Source: Flavobacterium gelatinilyticum | GTDB lineage: Bacteria; Bacteroidota; Bacteroidia; Flavobacteriales; Flavobacteriaceae | Assembly (NCBI RefSeq): GCF_027111295.1 | Contig: NZ_CP114287.1 | Coordinates: 806,001-870,000, forward strand | Length of the DNA stretch: 64,000 bases | Reading direction: 5' to 3' | Part shown: piece after piece, positions 9,392 through 18,406 of the stretch | Layout of the letters: each line of letters starts with the position of its first letter | Position numbering within the stretch: position 1 is the first letter of the stretch | Notes under the pieces: generated by a model | What the model was told of the DNA's origin: nothing | Seen by the model: the letters and a program-made list of their open reading frames with translations, nothing else | Databases searched by the model: none | Position numbers and translations under genes: made by a program

Positions 9392-10963
9392 ATGAAAGCA
9401 CTATCTACTTTAATCGTGTTGTTTGAAATGACCATTTGTACTAGCTTATGGGCTCAAAAAAAACCAAACATATTGGTTATTTTTGGTGATGACGTTGGAA
9501 TTTCAAATATAAGCACTTATGGAAACGGAGTCGTTGGATATAAGACTCCAAATCTGGATCAACTGGCATCAGAAGGAATTGTTTTTACCGACTATTATGC
9601 CGAAAACAGCTGTACAGCGGGAAGGTCTTCCTTTATTACAGGTCAAACACCAAAACGTACTGGTTTGTCTAAAGTGGGCATTCCGGGTGCTCCTGTAGGC
9701 CTTCAGGATAGGGACATAACAATCGCACAAGCACTGAAGACTCTGGGATACAGCACAGGCCAGTTTGGAAAAAACCACCTGGGCGATTTGGATCAGTTTC
9801 TGCCTACCGCACATGGATTTGATGAGTTCTTCGGCAATCTATATCATCTAAACGCGGAAGAAGAGCCTGAGTGGCCTAACTTCCCAAAAGATGATCCGTC
9901 ATTTACCAAAAATTACATGCCGCGCGGGGTTATACGCTCTACCGCAGGCGGCAAGATTGAGGATACGGGGCCTCTGAACAGGAAAAGAATGGAAACAATC
10001 GATGATGAAACTACCGCAGCATGAATCGATTACATGAAAAGACAGGCAGCTGCCGGAAAACCATTTTTCTCCTGGATGAATTTTACCCGTATGCACGTAT
10101 TTACCCATGTTCGCCCCGAAATGCGCGGAAGAAGCGGAATGCCAGATAATGAGTATGCTGATGGTATGCTGGAAATGGATGATAATGTCGGCAAGCTTAT
10201 GAAGGCACTCAAAGAAATTGGCATTGAGAACAATACCATTGTTGTCTTCACAACAGACAACGGCCCCAACCAATTCAGCTGGCCTGATGCTGCCACAACT
10301 CCTTTTAGAAGCGAAAAGAATACAAACTGGGAGGGAGCCTACAGGGTTCCTGCTTTTGTTAGATGGCCTGGACAGATTAAAGCCGGACAGATGACCAATG
10401 AAATGTTTTCAGGACTGGATTGGTTTCCGACTTTTCTGGCGGCTGCTGGAAATAATTCCATCAAAGATGAATTATTGAAAGGTAAAAGCATAGGTTCAAA
10501 AAATTTCAAAGTCCATCTGGACGGCTACAACCAGCTTGATTTTCTAACGGGAAAATCTGCAAAAAGCGCAAGGACTGAATTTGCATATTTTAATGACGAT
10601 GCGCAGATGGTGGCATTTAGGCATCAGGATTGGAAAATCATTATCCGAGAACAGCCATCCCCAGGAGGCTTTTCGGTTTGGCGGGATCCTTTCAAGACCT
10701 ATCGCATCCCTCTTTTGTTTAATCTTCGCATGGATCCATTCGAACGCGCCAATATAGTCTCTGACCAATATGACGACTGGCAGCTAAAAAATGACTTCAA
10801 AATTGGGCAGGTGACTTTTCATGCAATTGCATTTTTGGAAACTTTTATTGACTATCCTCCTTCTCAGCTTCCTGCAACGTTCGCTCCTGATGCAATTGAG
10901 GAACAAATAGACAAAATAAATGGCCAAAAATTAAAGCCTAATGCTGTTACTCGTTCGAAATAA
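9392..10963 (+). pseudogene. Arylsulfatase with in-frame TGA
   Basis: One frame encodes a sulfatase of about 523 residues interrupted by TGA at 10022-10024; reading continues in the same frame as IDYMKRQAAAGKPFF. The N-terminus is a signal peptide (ending near SLWAQ), so the product would be periplasmic. The metal-binding start KKPNILVIFGDD and the formylglycine site SCTAGRSSF (C-x-A-G-R form) are intact, as are HVFTHVRPE and FTTDNGPN in the second part. The TGA lies in a variable stretch between DDETTAA and IDYMKRQ. Selenocysteine is unlikely: the position is not catalytic. An inactivating mutation or a sequencing error are the realistic options. A terminator follows. Confidence 0.85.
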
Positions 10964-10984
10964 TATGTGTAAATGTAATCTCGT

Positions 10985-11009
10985 AAAAACCCTCTTCCGA
11001 GGGTTTTTC
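10985..11009 (+). terminator. Rho-independent terminator after sulfatase
   Basis: AAAAACCCTC, loop TTCC, GAGGGTTTTT: a 10-bp stem with a T run, 22 bases after the sulfatase stop. The A tract on the other side would let it work in both directions. Confidence 0.85.
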
Positions 11010-11287
11010 TATATAAAGATGCTATAATCTTTTTTGGGCTTCCCTCTAGCAGTGCCATAGAAAATAAAGACCAATACTGTTTAAACCAGTTCTAAAAGTT
11101 TGGAAAGTTAACGTTATAATTTATTATTTTCTTTGACAGGAGTACATACTTAAATCTTGACAGAATGCAAAAACGGGAGATTAATCATTTCAAAATTATT
11201 AAATGCATGAAATAAAAAGCATTCTGACTACAAAACTGAAGTCACTTACATTCCGTCCGACTCTAATATTCAGTAATGAACAGTATT

Positions 11288-11621
11288 GAAAGGGATTACT
11301 TTTGTGGCACAAAACATAAATCGAGAATAATTCATAGAGCCAAAGAAAGACAATCTTACCTTAGCTTAAAACAATCCTTTCAAATCCTCTATAATATTTG
11401 TAGAATTGTAAATTACTTTAATCCCATAAACCAATTAAGTTTTTATATTTTTTTACATCAATCCCCAACGGGACATCTAAACCAAATTTACAAAGCCAAT
11501 GAAAGACAGAGACTACATATAGTAAGCCAATTGCTTTAAATCATCCAAAAATGATGTTGAAATTTGTCCTGTTCCTGTCACAACGCCAAAAGGCGCCAAT
11601 TGAAGACAATTGGCGCCTTTT
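11288..11621. repeat. Dispersed repeat, copy B
   Basis: Begins GAAAGGGATTACTTTTGTG, as copy C does, and runs through the blocks listed for copy A to GTCAC at about 11580, then a hairpin (11588-11621) nearly identical to that of copy A. An 87-codon plus-strand frame (11276-11539) lies in it, but substitutions relative to copies A and C do not preserve that frame, so it is not called as a gene. The stretch between 11010 and 11287 holds nothing else I can name. Confidence 0.75.
11588..11621. terminator. 15-bp hairpin ending repeat B
   Basis: AAAAGGCGCCAATTG, loop AAGA, CAATTGGCGCCTTTT, followed by more T. On the minus strand the same structure has an A-rich side that becomes a T run, so it can also end transcription of the LytTR regulator that finishes at 11698. 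Confidence 0.75.
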
Positions 11622-11697
11622 TTTATTTAATATACTATATCCTGAATTGTTTCAATCTCTGTTCAATATCAATAACAATTGTGAAACATAGTAAAAA

Positions 11698-12390
11698 CTA
11701 CTTTAGCAATTGAAGAATATTGAATTTATACATTTTGCCAATAGGAATCTTGTGGGTTGCAATAAATATAATGTTCCCTTCAATGCTATTAATCTGTTTT
11801 GCAGCTACAGCAAATGATTTGTGGGTCTGCACAAATTCATTCTTTGGCAGCAGTTCCAAAAATGAAGAGATTTTTTCACGAATTGTAATGGTCCGATCTC
11901 TAGTTATAATTTTGGTGTAATTCCCTGTTGCTTCAATATAAAGTATTTTTTCAATCTCCAGTTGGATGTGTTTTTTATTGCTCTGAATAAATATTCGATT
12001 ATGACTACTATTATTTTCAAACTGTATAGCCTTTTGATTAGGTGGGCTAAAGGCTTTATTTATTGCTTTTAGAAAACGTTCAAAACCAAAAGGCTTAAGC
12101 AAATAATCCGAAATAGGATATTCGTATCCTTCCAAAGCAAATTCACTATAAGCGGTCGTAATGATTACTTTTGGCGGATTTTGCAACGTTTTTAGAAAAT
12201 CAAAACCTTTTAAAACAGGCATATTCAAATCCAAAAAAATCAGATCTGCTTCATTGGTGTTAAGAAACTCAAAGGCATCCAAAGCATCATAGCACTTTCT
12301 AATTAATTTCATATTGGGTACTAGATCGCAATACCCTTTAATAATATCGTGAGCGATAGGTTCATCGTCAATAATCAAATATCTAATCAT
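11698..12390 (-). CDS. LytTR-family response regulator
   Basis: 230 residues. The receiver domain (about 1-120) shows the acidic pair DDEP near the N-terminus, the phospho-acceptor Asp in LIFLDLNMP and the Lys in LLKPFG. A LytTR DNA-binding domain (about 135-230) follows, with LYIEATGNYTKI and EFVQTHKSFAV. These regulators bind direct repeats upstream of targets after phosphorylation by their kinase. The ATG overlaps the stop of the kinase gene upstream by 4 bases (ATGA), so the two are translationally coupled. Likely targets include the divergent metallophosphatase gene at 13399, by position only. Confidence 0.92.
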   Translation of the reverse strand: MIRYLIIDDEPIAHDIIKGYCDLVPNMKLIRKCYDALDAFEFLNTNEADLIFLDLNMPVLKGFDFLKTLQNPPKVIITTAYSEFALEGYEYPISDYLLKPFGFERFLKAINKAFSPPNQKAIQFENNSSHNRIFIQSNKKHIQLEIEKILYIEATGNYTKIITRDRTITIREKISSFLELLPKNEFVQTHKSFAVAAKQINSIEGNIIFIATHKIPIGKMYKFNILQLLK

Positions 12391-13193
12391 AATCGTTTCA
12401 AAATTAGCCGCGCCTGATAGACACTTTCTGTTATCGAAAAACTCAATACATGCTGATTGGGATAAATTAATTCCAGCCTTCTTTTCAGATTTTTCAAACC
12501 TATTCCAGATGAAATATTCATTTTTTCATAGTTGTTTTCAATTTCAAAACAGATTTGGTTTTGTGAAGCGGTCAAATTCATTTTGACATAAGCATTTTGC
12601 CTCAAATTTTCGACTCCGTGTTTGAAAGCGTTTTCCAAAAGTATGATAAACAATAAGGGAACTACTTTTTGGCTTTGATCTACATCACAATTAAAATCAA
12701 CTGTTATGTGTTTATGGTAACGCATTGTGTGCAGCTCGATATAGTTTTTCAAAAAATCAATTTCTTCCTGAATTGCAACCACCTCCTTTTCTCCTTCATA
12801 AATGCTGTAACGCATCATATCCGAAAGTTTCAATATTAATTCTTGTGCTTTTCGCGAATCTTTAGCAACCAAACCATATAAATTATTAAGCGTATTAAAA
12901 AAGAAATGCGGGCTAACCTGGCTTTTCAAAAGCATCAATTCAGCTTTTGTTTTTTCACTTTTCAGTTTGTTGATAAAAATAATTTGTTGAATAAGCCAAA
13001 CGACCCCAAGTCCACCAAGCAACGCATAATAACAAATTACAATCAGACCAACTTTTGGGTGGTAGTTTCCTAAAAAAACTACCGATTTATTTTGTGTAAA
13101 AATCACTTCATAAACCGTAATCATTACAGGAACAAACGCGGCCACCAGAAGAGCGGCCACCATCCATTTCAAATTTCTTTTCAGGGTCATCAT
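12387..13193 (-). CDS. LytS/YpdA-like sensor histidine kinase
   Basis: 268 residues. Two TM helices (about 9-28 and 47-70) flank a short extracytoplasmic loop, much smaller than the multi-helix sensor of classic LytS. The His_kinase domain begins KSQVSPHFFFNTLNNLYGLV with the phospho-acceptor His in the PHF motif, followed by an ATPase part with LLENAFKHG (N box) and GIGLKNLKRRLELIY (G box). It is a membrane protein that signals to the LytTR regulator at 11698-12390, whose ATG overlaps its stop. Two consecutive ATG codons are possible starts. The signal is unknown. Confidence 0.9.
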   Translation of the reverse strand: MMTLKRNLKWMVAALLVAAFVPVMITVYEVIFTQNKSVVFLGNYHPKVGLIVICYYALLGGLGVVWLIQQIIFINKLKSEKTKAELMLLKSQVSPHFFFNTLNNLYGLVAKDSRKAQELILKLSDMMRYSIYEGEKEVVAIQEEIDFLKNYIELHTMRYHKHITVDFNCDVDQSQKVVPLLFIILLENAFKHGVENLRQNAYVKMNLTASQNQICFEIENNYEKMNISSGIGLKNLKRRLELIYPNQHVLSFSITESVYQARLILKRL

Positions 13194-13398
13194 AATACAA
13201 TATTACAACTATAAATAAGCCTCTGCAAACTTGTTGACAAACAACAATCAAAACGTGTTGAAATAACGAAAAGAAGTGACATAAGTACTTTGCGTACTCC
13301 AAAAATACTTTTTGTCAGGCAAATTAAGACGTTGGTCACAATTATTTGAGCAACAATGCAGACGTCTTTATGTTTACCGAAATTAATCGAAAAAAGAA

Positions 13399-14571
13399 AT
13401 GAAAAAGAGAATTTTAAGATATGTAAAACATATCAGTATCACATTTGTAATATTAGCCGCTATGGCAATTTCATTCGGATTGTATCACGGAGCTAGTTTT
13501 CGTTATGCAGAAAATCCCGAAATGATGAATTGGGATAAAGATGGTCCCTATATTTTTAATAAAAATGATAGTGTTTTGAGTGTAAATTACATTAGAGGAA
13601 ATCAGGATGATGGATTTTATTTAGACCAAAAAGAATATGCTTCAAATTCCAAGATTCCGGCTTATTGTTATTTCCCCTTAGATTCTACGCGATTTGAATT
13701 TTATCTCGATAACACTATCATAATTCCTAGAAACACTTACGATGACAAAGCTAAAATTCTAGCCATATCTGATATTGAAAGCGGTTTCAGAACTTTTCGT
13801 GATTTTTTGATTGCCAATAAAGTCATTGACAAAAAGCTCAATTGGTCGTTTGGGAATGGCCATCTTGTTTTACTTGGTGATTTTGTAGACAGGGATTTTT
13901 CTACCACCCAAGTGCTTTGGTTTATTTACAAATTAGAGCAGGAGGCAAATGAGAAAGGCGGAACAGTTCATTTTATTTTGGGAAACCATGAATTAAAAAA
14001 TATGCAGGGAAATTTTGAATCTACCTCTCCGAAATATTACCACGTTGCTTCTATCTTAAAAAAACGGCAAACCGAATTGTATGATAAAAATTCTTTTCTT
14101 GGCAGATGGATGTCGAGCAAAAATACCATCGAAAAAATTAATGGCATCCTTTTTTCGCACGGCGGATTACATTCTGATTTGGGCAATTATAAAATAGATC
14201 TTGACGAGGTAAATCAAATAATTCGCAATAATTATTACAAACCTTACTATCCTAATCCACGAAAAAATATAGAACAATTATTGATTTCCTCACACAAAGG
14301 AATCGCTTGGTATCGAGGTTATTTTAAAGACGATTTGGCCCAAGAAGATGTAGAACGAAATCTTAATAAATTTGATGCAAAAGCAATCGTAGTTGGCCAT
14401 ACCCTTCAGCCGAAAGTCAATAGCCAATTCAACAAAAAAGTAATTGGCATTGACGTCAAACATCCAAAAGATTATTCGAAAAGCTTTCCCAATCAAGAAT
14501 CAGAAGGTCTGCTGATTGAAGGCAACAATTATTACAGGGTTTTGCATAATGGAGAAATGAAGAAAATTTAG
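13399..14571 (+). CDS. Membrane-anchored calcineurin-like metallophosphatase
   Basis: 390 residues with an N-terminal TM helix or uncleaved signal at about 10-30, so the catalytic part is periplasmic. Phosphoesterase motifs appear in order: ISDIE (about 124), GDFVDRD, GNHE, FSHGG and VGHT. In the first motif the usual D-x-H is D-x-E, a metal-ligand substitution that I recall from shewanella-like phosphatases and relatives. The substrate is not predictable. It is divergent from the sensor kinase at 12387-13193 with about 205 bases between, which suggests regulation by that two-component system. Confidence 0.85.
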   Translation: MKKRILRYVKHISITFVILAAMAISFGLYHGASFRYAENPEMMNWDKDGPYIFNKNDSVLSVNYIRGNQDDGFYLDQKEYASNSKIPAYCYFPLDSTRFEFYLDNTIIIPRNTYDDKAKILAISDIESGFRTFRDFLIANKVIDKKLNWSFGNGHLVLLGDFVDRDFSTTQVLWFIYKLEQEANEKGGTVHFILGNHELKNMQGNFESTSPKYYHVASILKKRQTELYDKNSFLGRWMSSKNTIEKINGILFSHGGLHSDLGNYKIDLDEVNQIIRNNYYKPYYPNPRKNIEQLLISSHKGIAWYRGYFKDDLAQEDVERNLNKFDAKAIVVGHTLQPKVNSQFNKKVIGIDVKHPKDYSKSFPNQESEGLLIEGNNYYRVLHNGEMKKI

Positions 14572-14914
14572 TGTAGATCTCTATATCTCAAATCCAAGAA
14601 AGAAATTTCACACGTTTTATCAAGCACGCAAACTAAATGGACTTGGTGTATTTTCCGTTACGGAAAATTGACAGGAATTTTGAAGAAATGCAACTATCCA
14701 TACTTTGTGTTAAAACCTATTTTTTTTGGAACTAGCAAATTTTTTCAAAAAGTTGAGGCTTGTTTTTTATTGAAAAAAAATCACTTTAAATCTTATTTTG
14801 ATAAAAATCATTAAGGAAGAACACATATATCCTTGTTTTAAAATCACCATGACAATGATAATATGAATGATCTTCCTTTTTTGATTAAGTTTAAATCCTT
14901 ATCTGCTCAAAACT
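14572..14914. other. Gap between phosphatase and LytTR regulator
   Basis: 343 AT-rich bases between convergent genes. It holds a perfect 8-bp palindrome ATTTTCCG-TTA-CGGAAAAT at 14650-14668, which may act as a weak terminator although no long T run follows. No reading frame of note. Confidence 0.5.
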
Positions 14915-15682
14915 CTATTTCTCTACCCATTCTCGAAATGCGGACGTTTGACTTCGACTGGTTTTGAGATAGTTTTTGTAATCTTTTAATTTAATAGCCA
15001 GTGTGTTTTTATCATAACGTTCTATTTTTTCAATATAAGGTTTGTGGATTAGTTCTGCTCGATTAATGCGGTAAAAGTCAAAAGGATTGAGTTGTTCTTC
15101 TATTTCCTTTAAAGTGCGTTCGGACAGCAGATGTTTTTTTTCTTGATGATCATAAGCAAAGACAACGCCCTCATCGGCTTTAAAAAACATAATGCTCTGC
15201 GTGTCCAAAAAGTAAATCCCCTGCTGCGTGTTGACCACAAAACGCTTCTTGTAAGACTTATCTGCTAAATTCTGACGGATGAGCTGGGTTAAATTCATAA
15301 TAGCATTTTGTTCCTCCGAATCCGAATCTTTAAGCAGACGGAATTTGTCCCAAGCCTTTTTAAACCGCTCTCTGGAAAAAGGTTTCAGCAGGTAAGCTAT
15401 ACCATTTCCCTCAAAAGCATCCATCCAAAATTGGTCATAGGCCGTGGTGAAAATTATCGGACAAAGAAGAGAGACTTGTTGGTAAATTTCAAAAGCATTG
15501 CCGTCCAGCAATTCGATGTCCGAAAAAATAAGGTCAGGCTGGTGGTGGCTCAAAAATTCGATGGCAGATTGCACAGTATCCAATTCTGCTACAATTTCAA
15601 CAGGCGAATCCAATTCTTCGATAAAGCGTTTGAGTTTATTCCTTGCCGGTATTTCATCTTCTATAATGAGTATTTTTATCAT
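14915..15682 (-). CDS. LytTR-family response regulator (second pair)
   Basis: 255 residues. Receiver domain with EDEIPARN at the N-terminus, the phospho-acceptor Asp in LIFSDIEL, and LLKPFSRE. The LytTR DNA-binding domain is at about 150-250 (SIMFFKADEGVVFAY, FYRINRAELIH). The ATG overlaps the stop of the sensor kinase upstream by 4 bases. This is a separate pair from the one at 11.7-13.2 kb, with a different kinase architecture. Targets are unknown. Confidence 0.92.
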   Translation of the reverse strand: MIKILIIEDEIPARNKLKRFIEELDSPVEIVAELDTVQSAIEFLSHHQPDLIFSDIELLDGNAFEIYQQVSLLCPIIFTTAYDQFWMDAFEGNGIAYLLKPFSRERFKKAWDKFRLLKDSDSEEQNAIMNLTQLIRQNLADKSYKKRFVVNTQQGIYFLDTQSIMFFKADEGVVFAYDHQEKKHLLSERTLKEIEEQLNPFDFYRINRAELIHKPYIEKIERYDKNTLAIKLKDYKNYLKTSRSQTSAFREWVEK

Positions 15683-16656
15683 GTATTTTGATTGTTAATT
15701 ATAGGAACACGGACCGAAAAAATATTATCTATTTGATTAATTTCTATCGGCTTTCCAGAAAGTAGTCCATACTGTTCCTTTAAATTCTTCAATGCCCGTC
15801 CTGATGTGGGCTTTACGTTCCGTTTTAGATTGATATTGTTGGATACAAAAATATCTGCTTCAGTTTTTATTTCGATGCAGACTGGATTTTCTTTCGTTCC
15901 CAGATTATGTTGTACCGCATTTTCAAGGAGCAATTGCAGGGTCATTGGAACGATAAAGCCGTTTATGCTTTTATTTTCTATCTTCAATTGATAGGCATTT
16001 CCGTATTTATAATGAATTAGCTTGAAGTATTGCCGGGCAAAAACAATTTCTTCTTCAATACGAACCAATTCCTTATCTGTTGATTGCAATACATAACGGT
16101 AAATTTCGGCAAATTCATTCAGGAAATCGGAGGCTTTGTCTTTGTCCTCTTCTATAAGCTGGTCCAATACATTCAGATTGTTAAACAGAAAATGTGGATT
16201 AAGCTGCTTTTTTAGCTGGTTGATTTTACTTTCCGACAATGCTTCATTGTAGGATGCCAATTTCTGTTGTTTTTTTATATTGTCTTGATAATAGTAGTAG
16301 GCAAGAAAAAAACTGCTGTAGATAAATCCATCAAGAAAATGTGAAAATAGCGAAATCGTCAATGTCTGAGGGTTAAAATTCCGCTCTACAGTATCAAACG
16401 CAAGTGCAGTCAAAAATCCGATCAGTAGCATTGAAATCACAAACATAAACAATGATGAGCCTAAAATTTTCAGCATAGTACCTGTGTTGAAGCCATCACT
16501 TTTCTGCCATTTTCGTATAAAGAAAAGAATTATAACAAACAAAATTCCTATGCCCATTAATGTGGCCAGTGCCGCTTCCGGAGTAAAAGTATAAGCGTTG
16601 ATATACTGCCTTGCCACAATACGGGTGTAAATAGACTGTAAATATGCAAACAGCAC
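15679..16656 (-). CDS. Sensor histidine kinase (LytS/YpdA-like), start uncertain
   Basis: 325 residues from the GTG at 16656. Several TM helices in the first 130 residues, then KQLNPHFLFNNLNVLDQLI with the phospho-acceptor His, and the ATPase motifs LLLENAVQHN and GRALKNLKEQYGLL. The GTG falls inside a hydrophobic stretch: the same frame continues upstream as HKINVNRSFLLFIVLFAY, a normal basic N-terminus plus TM helix, before a stop at about 16708. No ATG, GTG or TTG exists in that extension, so the true start may be a rare codon (an ATT or ATC lies there) or the start was lost by mutation. Confidence 0.85.
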   Translation of the reverse strand: MLFAYLQSIYTRIVARQYINAYTFTPEAALATLMGIGILFVIILFFIRKWQKSDGFNTGTMLKILGSSLFMFVISMLLIGFLTALAFDTVERNFNPQTLTISLFSHFLDGFIYSSFFLAYYYYQDNIKKQQKLASYNEALSESKINQLKKQLNPHFLFNNLNVLDQLIEEDKDKASDFLNEFAEIYRYVLQSTDKELVRIEEEIVFARQYFKLIHYKYGNAYQLKIENKSINGFIVPMTLQLLLENAVQHNLGTKENPVCIEIKTEADIFVSNNINLKRNVKPTSGRALKNLKEQYGLLSGKPIEINQIDNIFSVRVPIINNQNT

Positions 16657-16736
16657 AATAAACAGCAGGAAGCTGCGGTTTACATTTATTTTATGGATGA
16701 AATTTGTTCATTGGCATTTTGATAAGGCAATTTACG

Positions 16737-16766
16737 AAAAAAAAGTCCTGTATTCCACAGGACATT
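16737..16766 (-). terminator. Terminator of the 16784-17530 gene
   Basis: On the plus strand an A8 tract precedes GTCCTGT-ATTCC-ACAGGAC, a 7-bp perfect stem; on the minus strand this is a hairpin followed by T8, about 20 bases after the stop of the gene at 16784. Confidence 0.8.
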
Positions 16767-16783
16767 TCGTTTTGATGTTATTT

Positions 16784-17530
16784 TCAATTTTTCTTCTCTG
16801 GAAAAGAAGCAATCGTATTTCCTTTATCATCAAAGAAATCGAGTTTTGCATTGTTTTCCTTATCTACATAAAACATCCCTCTCGGCATCCCTTTGTCATC
16901 GTAAAGAAACAGTCCGTTATTCTGGCTTCTTGATTTGCCCAGCATAACACGCGGAACGCCTCCCACCAAGTCTTGTGCTTCATATTCTCTGTATTTTTCC
17001 TCAATCACTTTCGGATCTTTTTTGCGCAGTTCTTCCAATTCCGTCATAATTTCCATGGTTTTGAGCTGTGACTCCTTAATAGGCCGATCGTTGAACGCCA
17101 GCGTACTACTCACAAATCTTTTGCCATCCTTTTCCATATCTTGTGTCAGCAGCTGCATTACCTGATCGCCGTCGTACTGATCGTAAGTAAGGGAAAGACC
17201 TGCAGAATGACCTTTTTCGTTCTTCTTGCCGTCGTAGATGAATCCGCCTGCCTCTATACCTTCTTCATTGAAGAACAGCATTCCCGAACGCTTCTTGCGG
17301 TCTGCATTGGTAGAACGATTGTTGACTTTTTGAGTTCCGTTCGGAAAACGCTCTACATTGGTAATGATCATTTTCACTGTACCGTCTTTTTCAACGATGT
17401 TGATACGTTCAACATCAATCTCTGTAAATTTTTGGTTGCCTAATTTTTTGAATGCAGATGTTGTAAGCAGTGTTACGCCGATAGCTACAAATGCTGCAAA
17501 TGTTCTTAAAAATACAAGTTCTCTATTCAT
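16784..17530 (-). CDS. Exported or membrane-anchored hypothetical protein
   Basis: I chose the ATG at 17530 (MNRELVFLRTFAAFVAIG) because it begins right before a hydrophobic helix at about 9-27; an upstream in-frame start would add 11 residues. The mature part contains IDVERINIVEKDGTVKMIITN and later two similar strands (GLFLYDDKGMPRGMFYVD, AKLDFFDDKGNTIASF), a beta-repeat pattern I have seen in unannotated Bacteroidota proteins. No catalytic motif. Probably periplasmic. It has its own terminator, so it is a single-gene unit. Confidence 0.7.
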   Translation of the reverse strand: MNRELVFLRTFAAFVAIGVTLLTTSAFKKLGNQKFTEIDVERINIVEKDGTVKMIITNVERFPNGTQKVNNRSTNADRKKRSGMLFFNEEGIEAGGFIYDGKKNEKGHSAGLSLTYDQYDGDQVMQLLTQDMEKDGKRFVSSTLAFNDRPIKESQLKTMEIMTELEELRKKDPKVIEEKYREYEAQDLVGGVPRVMLGKSRSQNNGLFLYDDKGMPRGMFYVDKENNAKLDFFDDKGNTIASFPEKKN

Positions 17531-17674
17531 TTTTTTTAAAGTTTTAGTCATTAAACAGGACAAAACTATGATGCCGTTATTTCATATTCAACCCAAAAAC
17601 AATAAGTGCAGGAAATAAAGGAATGAACTAAGGTAAATGAAGATCGAAACCTTTTTGGCTATTTAAAAATGAAT

Positions 17675-18136
17675 TTATTTTAGTTTAAATCTATAGCCAT
17701 CTTCTATTCTGTTCGAGGGTCTGTCGACATTTCTTGGAAATCCTCCGCTTGCTCCTTGATAAGAGGCGTCTGCAGCAATTGTAATATATCCTAGTTCGGC
17801 TAACTGTTGTGCATATGAGCCTGCAACTTGTTCTTTTATACCTCCATTTGGATGTGCTACCACAATAGCGGCATATTTTTTTGATGGATCATAGTTTGGT
17901 GGTGTATAAACATTGGCAGCTATGTCAATATTGTGCAGCTTACAAGTAACAGGATGGACATTTACTTTTCCAGGAACATTTTCCGTTATTGCGTTTTCAT
18001 ATACAAGAGTCCATTGATTTATCTTCTTTAACCCTTCCAATTGCACTGTGCAATCATCTTGCTTTGCTTGAGCAGAGACTTTCAATGAAAAGATGGAAGT
18101 GGCTGTAACAAGTATCCAAAATCTAAAATCTTTCAT
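17675..18136 (-). pseudogene. Truncated alpha/beta hydrolase
   Basis: 153 residues with a cleavable signal peptide (ending near KVSAQ). The rest matches the start of YcjY-like alpha/beta hydrolases: VYTPPNYDPSKKYAAIVVAHPNGG, YAQQLAELGYITIAADASYQGASGG, RPSNRIED. It then ends after DGYRFKLK, just before the position where the family carries the nucleophile elbow (GxSxG/GxCxG) and later the Asp and His. Members are usually about 300-350 residues, so more than half is missing and no activity is expected. No remainder is seen downstream. The break abuts the 17.6 kb intergenic stretch. Confidence 0.8.
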
Positions 18137-18406
18137 TTTAATAATTTTTTTTGTTATACAATTTTAATAGCACAAAGTTACTTGGTAGATCTTCAGGTGA
18201 GTTTTCAATTTAGTTCTTTATTTTGTGCTTTTTCGTTCAAAATTGATCACATGAATTTTCTGGTCTTCATAGCAAAAAAATGGCTGCGTAAAATAAAAAA
18301 ATGGATTTTATGGAGTGAAGCTATTACTAAAATAAATTGTCTGAAGAAACAAGCTGCAGATTTACAGGCTTGGTAAACTATTTTGACATGTGGTAAATTA
18401 GGCATT

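Noticed and set aside
9392..10963. TGA in the sulfatase read as selenocysteine or as a recoded stop
   Set aside because: Position is outside the active site, no SECIS-like need is apparent, and TAA and TAG break other genes in the same window.
11276..11539. 87-codon frame in dispersed repeat B
   Set aside because: The frame is not preserved between copies A, B and C, so it is unlikely to be coding.
13270..13320. GTACTTTGCGTAC before the phosphatase as a promoter
   Set aside because: It lacks the exact TAnnTTTG spacing; the short palindrome alone is not enough to call it.
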